This document shows, one piece after another, positions 49,980 to 56,691 of a DNA stretch of 64,000 bases. The notes beneath the pieces were generated by a model. It saw nothing but the letters and a program-made list of their open reading frames with translations, was not told the DNA's origin and ran no database searches. The stretch lies in NCBI GenBank assembly GCA_036273675.1, contig DASUHD010000154.1:1-64000 (forward strand), in the 5' to 3' direction. Position 1 is the first letter of the stretch. The number at the start of each line of letters is the position of its first letter. The position numbers and the translations under genes are program-made. The DNA comes from DAHUXT01 sp036273675 (GTDB lineage: Bacteria; Chloroflexota; Ktedonobacteria; Ktedonobacterales; JADMIN01).

Positions 49980-50079
49980 ATGCACAGTTGCATAGCTGGA
50001 TGAGCGGACGGGCGAGGAGAGAAGAGAAGAGAAGCGCTTTCGCCCGACTATGCCCTTGGCTTCGTGTGTCCTACGAGCG

Positions 50080-50178
50080 CCTAACCACACCGTTATGCCC
50101 CAGTGGCAATGACAGGGGTGGGCTAGCTTCGCGGCATGAATGCCGCGGCTAGGAACGGGATTTGATAGGAACTCTAAC
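50080..50178. repeat. Dispersed intergenic repeat, copy B
   Basis: Matches 1127-1227 along its length, including the identical hairpin CGCGGCAT-GA-ATGCCGCG. It ends four bases before the stop codon of the following minus-strand gene. It is probably a REP-like element or a conserved terminator/attenuation structure of this genome. Confidence 0.7.
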
Positions 50179-50181
50179 GAG

Positions 50182-51003
50182 CTACGGCTGAAGGACCGCC
50201 TTGAAGACCAGCACCATGCTCCTGGTTGGTGTATCCACCTGATAGGCGTAGCAGCCTGAGTGGGATATGCGCGTGATGGTCAGCCACGAAGCCACCGGTG
50301 AGCCACGGTCTGATGTGTTGGAGATCAGCAACTGCGGCAGCATACTCCCATTCATCAGGTTGTTGGCGAAGTTGGGCTGCTGGATACCCCCATCGAAGAG
50401 CAGAATATTTGGGCCATCCAGTTGCGCGCCGCGAATGTAGATTGGCTCAACCGTGGGCAGGTTCAGATACCATGTCACAAGCTCGCCCTGCCAGGTGGTT
50501 CGCCCACGAAAGAAGGTGCTTCGCTGGGGGTACTGCACGCCGTTCGCGTCCACATTCTGTGTCGAGGCGAAGATCGAGGAATCGCCGATGCCTCTGATGG
50601 TGCGCGCCCCCACGGTCAGCGTTGTCGTCGGAGTGACCGGACAGGAAGCCTGGCTGAGTAATGTCGGCAGGTGCAAAGGCTGCTTGCCCAGGGCGAACCA
50701 GCCAGTGCCGGTCGTATGCGCTGTCAGCCCTGGCCCAGAAAGCGGCGACGACGTAAGCGAAAGATCAGCGCTGAAAAACTGGGCGAGGTTGAGGCTATTG
50801 ATGAGTATGAGGCATGCGATGGCCACGAGGGCAGCGCTCCGGCTGTACCGCCGCAGCTGCTCACCAGCGGTGGATACGGCGTCGGGCTGGCGGGCGCGCC
50901 ATGCAGGCATCCATGGTATCGCAGGACCCGATGAGGCGCCTGGAAGCTGGCTGACCTCGAGATCGAAACTGTCTTCCAGCGCTTCCCGATCGTTGGCCCC
51001 CAT
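50182..51003 (-). CDS. Single-pass membrane protein with outer domain, unknown
   Basis: 273 aa. A ~55-residue acidic/Pro-rich cytosolic start, one helix (SAALVAIACLILINSLNLAQFF, residues about 54-75) and a ~195-residue outer domain with two Cys and several Trp and aromatic strands (TTWQGELVTWYLNLP, NILLFDGGIQQPNF). Reads like a beta-sandwich but I recognise no family. GAGGGG precedes the ATG at 51003. Confidence 0.65.
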   Translation of the reverse strand: MGANDREALEDSFDLEVSQLPGASSGPAIPWMPAWRARQPDAVSTAGEQLRRYSRSAALVAIACLILINSLNLAQFFSADLSLTSSPLSGPGLTAHTTGTGWFALGKQPLHLPTLLSQASCPVTPTTTLTVGARTIRGIGDSSIFASTQNVDANGVQYPQRSTFFRGRTTWQGELVTWYLNLPTVEPIYIRGAQLDGPNILLFDGGIQQPNFANNLMNGSMLPQLLISNTSDRGSPVASWLTITRISHSGCYAYQVDTPTRSMVLVFKAVLQP

Positions 51004-51559
51004 GAAGACCCCCTCGAATCACCCGTTTTGCGTGCGGCATACGGGCCTGGGAATGCTCCCCACAGATGCTCGTTGCGACCACATTGCCGCACCATCGCCA
51101 GTGTATGATATGACGCCGTGAATAGCCAGACGCCGCTGTACAGTATTACGGCATAGGGGAAACGCTCGCCATTGGGAGAGCAGAAAGATATAGCGGGCAG
51201 CCGATAACAGGTCAAACGTTAGCTCATCTGTTCAAGGAAACCCGTCCCATTTGACATAAATAATAGTACTTTAGTCTAAATCATTGAGTACTTAAGTCAG
51301 GCGCTACACAGGCTTTGGACAACGCAACGGCGTTTCTTGTACAGTCTCTCCCGTGCTTCCCACAGGGAAGCAAGCGACTATGTGCGACGGTTAGCGTGAG
51401 TTAGAGCAACCGCCATCGCGCCTTAAGCGTTCATCGCGGCGCGTGTGCGGCATAGCGTGGGATGCGGCTGGAGAAGCGTCCCCAAGGAGGGTAGAGAGCG
51501 CGGTACGCAACCGCGGACGCTCTGCAGGAGGTGCAGAGTCGGTATAAGGGAGGTTCTCT
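51004..51559. promoter_or_regulatory. 556-base region with operator-like direct repeats and a structured leader for the CHAP hydrolase
   Basis: TTGACA at 51251-51256 begins an A/T-rich island. AGTACTT(T/A)AGTC occurs twice (51265-51276 and 51287-51298) with a 22-base period, two helical turns. The ~250 bases after this contain hairpins: GAGCG/CGCTC with inner CGGT/ACCG (51496-51522) and CTCTGC/GCAGAG (51520-51538), the latter with AGGAGG in its loop. The true ribosome site GGGAGG lies at 51548-51553. Cell-wall hydrolase leaders often carry riboswitches, but I cannot match the c-di-AMP consensus. Confidence 0.45.
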
Positions 51560-52336
51560 GTGTTGGGTTCTTTGATGACTTCGGCAGCGCGCGCCTCGCG
51601 GTCGGTCCGCATGTGGCGCGGCGCTCTTCTGCTTGCTGGCGCGCTTGGGCTAGCTGTCGCCTCGATGCAAATGGCCCCGTCGGCGCACGCCTCGACGAGT
51701 CTGCATTACCAGCGAGGCTACTACCTCGACAATGGCTGGTACTGCTACGGGTGGGCCAATGGCGCCTATCACTGCACCACCCGCTGGCATCGCGCCTCGA
51801 ATGGCCAGATCATTTCCGACAATCCCGCCTGGGTGCCAAATAGCGCGTCGGTATCCACGAGCGGCTCGGGCAGCGCCAGCAGCGCCCCCGCCAGCCATCC
51901 TGTCAGCGTATCGAGTGGCTCCGTCTCGCCCACCCCGGCTGGCATTGGGCCATGGGTGAAGCCAGCGGGCTACTACTCCTACGCGATGTCGTCGCATGGC
52001 TGGTATCCCAGCTACTTCGGCTGGTGTACGTGGTATGCCTCGTACCGCAAGCAGAACGAGCCACTGATGCAACTGGGCAACGCCGCCGCCTGGGCGTGGA
52101 ACGCGCCGCGCCATGGGCTGCACACCGGCAGCCAGCCCGCTGTGGGCGCAACGGTCGTCTTCCAGCCGCATGTGCAGGGGGCGAGCAGCGCGGGACACGT
52201 CGGGCATGTCGAAAAGGTCTACGGCAACGGCTGGTTCCTGATCTCCGAGATGGCGTTCTACTGGAACGGTGGCGGTTTTGGCCGTGTCAGTTACCGCTAC
52301 GTCCACACTGGATCGGGAGTGAGTTTCATCTACTAG
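51560..52336 (+). CDS. Secreted CHAP-domain peptidoglycan hydrolase
   Basis: 258 aa. Signal peptide with a long hydrophobic core (GALLLAGALGLAVASM) and cleavage site around AHA-ST. A first segment of ~45 residues (LHYQRGYYLDNGWYCYGWANGAYHC) is aromatic and may bind wall glycans; a Ser-rich linker follows. The CHAP domain starts near residue 140: the nucleophile Cys is in FGWCTWYASYRK, the His in AGHVGHVEKV and the third residue in ISEMAFYWNGG. It cleaves peptide or amide bonds in peptidoglycan. The start is GTG at 51560 or TTG at 51563 behind GGGAGG. A long leader suggests regulation after transcription. Confidence 0.85.
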   Translation: MLGSLMTSAARASRSVRMWRGALLLAGALGLAVASMQMAPSAHASTSLHYQRGYYLDNGWYCYGWANGAYHCTTRWHRASNGQIISDNPAWVPNSASVSTSGSGSASSAPASHPVSVSSGSVSPTPAGIGPWVKPAGYYSYAMSSHGWYPSYFGWCTWYASYRKQNEPLMQLGNAAAWAWNAPRHGLHTGSQPAVGATVVFQPHVQGASSAGHVGHVEKVYGNGWFLISEMAFYWNGGGFGRVSYRYVHTGSGVSFIY

Positions 52337-52434
52337 GTCCGCTCTATTCTCCGCTGGCAGTGAGTGGCTCACCAACCCGGGCATGGATGACCAGGGGAGC
52401 CGCTCCCGCCACGATCACGCGACCGTCGCACGTC

Positions 52435-52474
52435 GTCGTTATCAGTCGTTATCAGTCGTTATCGGTCGTTATCG
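52435..52474. repeat. Tandem 10-base repeat (four units)
   Basis: GTCGTTATCA, GTCGTTATCA, GTCGTTATCG, GTCGTTATCG, directly followed by AATATGCC twice (from about 52480). It lies between convergent CHAP and CPBP genes. The unit equals about one helical turn. Confidence 0.85.
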
Positions 52475-52502
52475 GCCTCAATATGCCAATATGCCGTCCG
52501 CA

Positions 52503-53333
52503 TCAGTGGCCCGTCAGCGCGAGGATAATCGCCAGCCCCGCAGTCGCGTTATTGGCCGCGTGAATGACGATACCCGGCCAGATCGAGCCGGTGCGCCAGC
52601 GCACAAATGCCAACACAATCCCGAAGACAAACAGGACCGCAAACGAGCCAATGTCGCCATGCGCCAGGCCAAAGAGGAACGCTGAGAGGAGCGCCGCGGG
52701 CCAGAAGTTCATTCGGTGTAATAGTCCCCCGAAGAGGAAGCCGCGAAAGAATATCTCCTCACAGATCGGCGCGATCAGCACGGCGCCAGCGAGCAGCGCG
52801 ATCGTGGAGATGGGCGCGTATTTCGCCTGTTGCAGCAGGGCGTCCGAATTGGTACGCAGCGGCAGGTTAAAAACCTGTATGAGTAAGCTGTAGAGAATAT
52901 TGCAGCCGATGATGACGAGGAAGCCGACGACTGTCGCGACGATAGCTGGGCCGAGGCGCGTTGAGCGCAACCCCAGCGCAGCAATCCCCTGGCGTGGCGA
53001 GATTCCCGGCGCGCGACGGATGAGCGCGTAATAGGCGGGCGCAATCACGAAGGCCAGTTCGACGACGCCGGTGACGAAAAAGGCGAAGACAGCGCCGATG
53101 ATATCCTCCGCTGGCGTGAGCCGCCGCTGGCTGGAGGTCGTGCTCGCAGAGGAGAGCAGTTGCGTGCCAATAATAAAGATGAGCCACGGCGCCAGGGTCG
53201 CCACCGCGCCGCGCACGGTTTGCGCGAAGGTCCAGGGTGTCTGGCCCACCTGCCCGTAGCGCGCGGGATCGCCCGCTGGCGGCTGGTGATCGGACGGCGG
53301 TGTCTCGTAGGCAGGACCAGGAGTGTAGGCCAT
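52503..53333 (-). CDS. CPBP-family intramembrane metalloprotease 2
   Basis: 276 aa. A ~35-residue Pro/Gly/Gln-rich cytosolic start precedes about seven helices. Motif 1 is CEEIFFRGFLFGGL (EExxxR), motif 2 FLFGLAHGDIGSF, motif 3 GIVIHAANNATAGL; these are the catalytic Glu, His and His/Asn of CPBP proteases. GTGAGGATG precedes the ATG at 53333. It is a single gene. Confidence 0.86.
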   Translation of the reverse strand: MAYTPGPAYETPPSDHQPPAGDPARYGQVGQTPWTFAQTVRGAVATLAPWLIFIIGTQLLSSASTTSSQRRLTPAEDIIGAVFAFFVTGVVELAFVIAPAYYALIRRAPGISPRQGIAALGLRSTRLGPAIVATVVGFLVIIGCNILYSLLIQVFNLPLRTNSDALLQQAKYAPISTIALLAGAVLIAPICEEIFFRGFLFGGLLHRMNFWPAALLSAFLFGLAHGDIGSFAVLFVFGIVLAFVRWRTGSIWPGIVIHAANNATAGLAIILALTGH

Positions 53334-53474
53334 GGCATCATCCTCACAAACATGTGTGGCGGGCCGGAAATACTCGGCTCATCAGCGCGTTCGGCGCACC
53401 CCCTAATTGTACGTGGATTTGCGGTAGCGGTGAAAGAGGCGCGACGAGCGCGGTGTCTTTTAGCGGCAATGTGC

Positions 53475-53503
53475 TTGCGAGACCTTTTGATGCCGCGTAT
53501 ACT
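53475..53503 (+). promoter_or_regulatory. Promoter of the small Cys-rich gene
   Basis: TTGCGA (53475-53480), 17 bases, TATACT (53498-53503); transcription would start near 53510, about 70 bases before the gene. Confidence 0.65.
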
Positions 53504-53579
53504 TGCTGCATGACGAGGATGTATGATTGTCGTCGACGCGCGATGAACCAGGGATGAAGCAGGAAGGAGTTAGGTCACC

Positions 53580-53867
53580 GTGAGTTTTGGCGTGACCGAA
53601 GACCCGCGCGAGAATATCAATTGGCGTCGCCACCGGCAAGGCTGCCCGCATTACCGCGAGCGCTGGTTCGCGCTGAGCAATCCCGATGAAGGTGAGCCAC
53701 TCTATCAGGTCTTCTGTCTGATGAATACTCCGCCCGAAACCGCCGAGGAGCAAGAGCGCTGCCTCTCCAGCCGCACCTGCTGCTGGCGCATTGCTGAGGC
53801 GGCCCGGCATGGCGGCAAGACGGCGGCCACTACCGCGGATGGTAAACGGCGACGCAACGCTTCCTGA
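53580..53867 (+). CDS. Small Cys-containing protein
   Basis: 95 aa, GTG start with AGGAAGGAG upstream. Five Cys in the pattern C22-PH, C46, C61-x5-C67-C68-W (GCPHYRERW, QVFCLMN, ERCLSSRTCCWR) suggest a metal or iron-sulfur site or a disulfide knot, although no signal peptide is present. The C-terminus is Lys/Arg-rich and may touch nucleic acid. A strong promoter upstream supports it being a real gene. Family not recognised. Confidence 0.65.
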   Translation: MSFGVTEDPRENINWRRHRQGCPHYRERWFALSNPDEGEPLYQVFCLMNTPPETAEEQERCLSSRTCCWRIAEAARHGGKTAATTADGKRRRNAS

Positions 53868-53986
53868 GCGCTCTGGCTCCAGATATCTGTGCTCCGATTC
53901 CCCGGCGCTACCCATCCACTCCTCCTGTTTACTGCCATATCCCAGACGCTACCTATCAGATTTCTGCGCTTCTCGCGCGAATGTCG

Positions 53987-54015
53987 TTGACGCGCATCTC
54001 TGTGTCGGATACACT
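53987..54015 (+). promoter_or_regulatory. Promoter of the leader-peptide/MFS unit
   Basis: TTGACG (53987-53992), 17 bases, TACACT (54010-54015), identical in core hexamers and spacing to 5402-5430. The transcript would begin near 54022 and carry a ~375-base leader before the MFS gene. Confidence 0.65.
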
Positions 54016-54097
54016 GTCGCGGAGACCTTTCGGCGGGTAGCGTTTGGACTCCGCTGACGGGTACGCCGAATTATGGCCCTCTATTCACCCCTATGAG

Positions 54098-54391
54098 GAG
54101 GTATCGGACATGCCAGCATTCTCTCCACGAGACGTTGTGGGACTCAACCGCAACCGTGGAGTCATCGCGCGCTAATATTGACGCGCATGCCGTGCCATGG
54201 CTACCATAGCGCGCTGGCTTCCGTACCTCATGCTGCCCGTCGCCAATGCGACCCAGCTTCCCCTACGTCTCGATACCTCACTTGAATGTGCTCTTCCGCG
54301 ACCACATCTCGCTCGATAGCGCACGTTGCCATGCCCGGCGCCGTGCCGTCCCGCGCTGATGCGTCGCGGTCTTCGAGAATTGTGTAGGGGA
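54098..54391 (+). promoter_or_regulatory. Candidate translational attenuator of the MFS gene
   Basis: Two long-range complementarities compete. TCCCCTAC (54259-54266) plus TCTCGA (54268-54273) pair with TCGAGA (54373-54378) plus GTAGGGGA (54384-54391); the latter contains the MFS ribosome-binding site. CGATACCTC (54271-54279) pairs instead with GAGGTATCG (54098-54106), which contains the leader-peptide ribosome site. The pairings overlap at 54271-54273. All were found by eye; energies are not calculated. Confidence 0.55.
54110..54175 (+). CDS. 21-residue leader peptide upstream of the MFS exporter
   Basis: MPAFSPRDVVGLNRNRGVIAR, starting eight bases after GAGGAGG, the strongest ribosome site in this region. 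It contains Arg-Asn-Arg at residues 14-16; an Arg/Lys-x-Arg/Lys motif is the known site of macrolide-dependent ribosome stalling in leader peptides such as ErmDL. Lying between a good promoter and an exporter gene whose ribosome site can be sequestered, it has the layout of an antibiotic-responsive leader peptide. No homologue is recognised. Confidence 0.55.
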   Translation: MPAFSPRDVVGLNRNRGVIAR

Positions 54392-54398
54392 GTCTGTG

Positions 54399-55694
54399 AT
54401 GCGTCGTAACGCATATGGTGTGTATTTGCTGCTGAGTGGACTATCGGCGGCCTTCTTCTATCTCTACGGGGCCGTCGCCGCCGTCTACCGGGTCTCGACG
54501 GCTGGCCTCAACCCGTTGCAGCTGGTGCTGGTGGGAACCGCGCTGGAGGCGGCGTGCTTCGTCGTGGGTGTGCCAACTGGCATCCTCGCCGACGTGCTGA
54601 GTCGTCGCCTGCTAGTGGTGATTGGCTTCCTGCTGGAAGGCGTGGGCTTTGCCCTTGAGGGCGCGATCCCGCAGTTCGGGGTGATTCTGGTTGCCCAGGT
54701 GCTCTGGGGCGCTGGCGCGATGTGTGTAGATGGCGCCTTCGAGGCGTGGATTGCGGATGAGGTAGGCGACGAGCGCCTGGGTCACATCTTCATTCGCAGC
54801 ACGCAGGTGAGCCAGGTATGCGGGATTGCCGGGATTCTGGGCGCTGGCGTGCTGGCGAGCGTCAGCTATAACCTGCCGCTGCTGGTAGCTGGTGTGCTCA
54901 TGTTTGCTCTCGGCATCCTCGCGGCGTTCCTGATGCCTGAGACTGGCTTTCATCCGGCGGGACACGCCGATGGGGTGACGTGGAGCGCGCGGAACGCCTG
55001 GCGGGCGGCTGGCGACACGCTGCGGCAGAGCGGGCGGCTGGTGCGCCGCAGCCCAATCCTGCTGACTCTGCTGGGCGTAGCGGCGTTCTATGGTATGTCG
55101 AGCGAGGGATTCGACCGCCTCTGGGAGGCCCACATCCTGCTCGATGTCCATCTGCCGCCGCTCGGCCATCTCAATCCGGTGCTGTGGTTCAGCATCATCT
55201 TGATCGCGGCGCAGTTGCTGAGCATCGCCTCGACCGAGCTGGCCCGGCGTCAGGTGAACACCCGCAACCATGTCTCAGTGGCGCGGGCGCTCTTTGCCAT
55301 CAATGCGCTCTTGATCGTTGTCGTGATCGCCTTCGGGCTGGCGGTCAGCTTCCCGCTGGCGGTCGCCGCCTACCTGATGGCCGATATTCTCCGCACAACT
55401 CGCCAGCCGATCTATCTGGCGTGGCTGACCCAGACGATTGATGCGCGGGTGCGGGCGACGGTGCTCTCGATCAGCAGCCAGCTCGATGCCTTCGGGCAGG
55501 TTGCGGGCGGCCCGGTGATCGGGGCGATTGGGTCGCTTCGCTCGATCCGCGCCGCGCTGGTGGCGACGGGCATCACGCTTACCCCGGCATTGCTCCTCTT
55601 TGCCCGCGCCGCACGGCTGAAAGAGGTACAGCCGGTCGATCAGGTGGCCGCCGATGACGCTACCGCCGTCGTGGAGGAGTTTGCCGAAAGCTGA
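54399..55694 (+). CDS. MFS exporter of the DHA3 type (drug efflux-like)
   Basis: 431 aa, 10-12 membrane helices. The first half holds PLQLVLVGTALEAACFVVGVPTGILADVLSRRLLVVIG with the GxLaDrxxrr loop 2-3 motif, then VLWGAGAMCVDGAFEAWIADEVGDERLG, the region typical of a widespread bacterial family annotated as DHA3 tetracycline/macrolide-type exporters. A central cytosolic loop (about 185-225) and a second six-helix half follow. Likely proton-driven efflux of a hydrophobic drug; the substrate is not known. The start is ATG at 54399 with GGGGAG six bases upstream (a GTG precedes it at 54396). That ribosome site is predicted to be masked by a leader structure. Confidence 0.85.
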   Translation: MRRNAYGVYLLLSGLSAAFFYLYGAVAAVYRVSTAGLNPLQLVLVGTALEAACFVVGVPTGILADVLSRRLLVVIGFLLEGVGFALEGAIPQFGVILVAQVLWGAGAMCVDGAFEAWIADEVGDERLGHIFIRSTQVSQVCGIAGILGAGVLASVSYNLPLLVAGVLMFALGILAAFLMPETGFHPAGHADGVTWSARNAWRAAGDTLRQSGRLVRRSPILLTLLGVAAFYGMSSEGFDRLWEAHILLDVHLPPLGHLNPVLWFSIILIAAQLLSIASTELARRQVNTRNHVSVARALFAINALLIVVVIAFGLAVSFPLAVAAYLMADILRTTRQPIYLAWLTQTIDARVRATVLSISSQLDAFGQVAGGPVIGAIGSLRSIRAALVATGITLTPALLLFARAARLKEVQPVDQVAADDATAVVEEFAES

Positions 55695-55788
55695 AGTGAA
55701 GGCGGTATGGAGGCTGATGGGTTGAATGATCCGTCAGCCTCGCATAACCGCCATCTCTGAAAAGGAATTAAGGGCGCCGATGGTGTTC

Positions 55789-56487
55789 TTAGTCTGCCTT
55801 CTGCCAGACCATCGCGAAGCTGATAGGATGATCCCGATACTTGCTCCACTTTGGTTTGTGCGCCAGATATTCCTCGTCAATCAGCCCCTCGTGCATCTCA
55901 CGCAGCGACCAGCCCGCTGCGAGCGCCGCCCGGACGTGATCGCTGGTCAGGTGGATGTACGTTTCGATAGCGATTGACTCTCCCGACGGATTCTTGTAAT
56001 GGGTCGGCATACCGTTGAGCATAACGAAGTAGGGATGATAGCCCACGAGAACGAAATAGCCGCCTGGGCGCGCGAGCCTGGCTGCCTCCTGGTAAAGCGG
56101 GTGGAGGTCGGGCAGATGCTCATCCGCGAGGCTCACCGTCACTAGATCGTACGCTGCCGCCGGGAGCGGCGTTTCGCGCATGTCGCCGACGACAAGCTCG
56201 CGGTAAATCGCTTTGGCGCGCGCGCCCTCGAGCATCTCCGCCGTCAGATCGACGCCGTCGAGCGCGGCGACGCCATGCTGCTTGAGCCATGCTCCCGTGC
56301 GCCCGGTGCCGCAGGCCAGGTCCGCTCCCGCCTGGATGCGACTCCAATCGACCGACTCGATGCGATCCAGCAGGCGCACGTCCATCACATCCTGCACGAT
56401 ATCCTCGTAAGAAGCGGCCCATTCCCCGTAGCCTTCACGCACAGAGCGAACCGGATACTTGCGTACATCGAAGCGCGAAAAATCCAT
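55789..56487 (-). CDS. Class I SAM-dependent methyltransferase
   Basis: 232 aa. SAM-binding motif I is AGADLACGTGRTGAWL, motif II region LDGVDLTAEMLEGARAK, motif III LVVGDMRETPLPAAAYDLVTVSLADEHLPDL, then ARLARPGGYFVLVGYHP. Methyltransf_11/25 type; small-molecule acceptor likely but unknown. The C-terminal part has IETYIHLTSDHVRAALAAGW. The ATG at 56487 (AGAGAG upstream) is preferred to the TTG at 56511. It converges with the MFS gene. Confidence 0.86.
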   Translation of the reverse strand: MDFSRFDVRKYPVRSVREGYGEWAASYEDIVQDVMDVRLLDRIESVDWSRIQAGADLACGTGRTGAWLKQHGVAALDGVDLTAEMLEGARAKAIYRELVVGDMRETPLPAAAYDLVTVSLADEHLPDLHPLYQEAARLARPGGYFVLVGYHPYFVMLNGMPTHYKNPSGESIAIETYIHLTSDHVRAALAAGWSLREMHEGLIDEEYLAHKPKWSKYRDHPISFAMVWQKAD

Positions 56488-56691
56488 AACCAACTCTCTA
56501 TTCAGCTTCAAACTCTGAACACATCATCCACTCATCACACTGTGCGGCAGTACGTTCCATGACCGCACCTGAGCATTGTACTATGTGTGAAGAGGCGCCT
56601 GGCATGCGAACGTTGATGTTCCGCGTTTGCTGGGCAGGGCCAATGGACAGCGAATGGACAGCCAAGGGACAATGAGGTCGGGAGGCGCCAG

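Noticed and set aside
51301..51559. c-di-AMP (ydaO) riboswitch before the CHAP hydrolase
   Set aside because: Expected by analogy, but the conserved segments of that riboswitch are not visible; kept only as an unclassified leader.
54359..54409. 16-codon open frame overlapping the MFS start
   Set aside because: No ribosome site; it starts in a short direct repeat of the MFS start (GATGCGTCG) and is probably chance.
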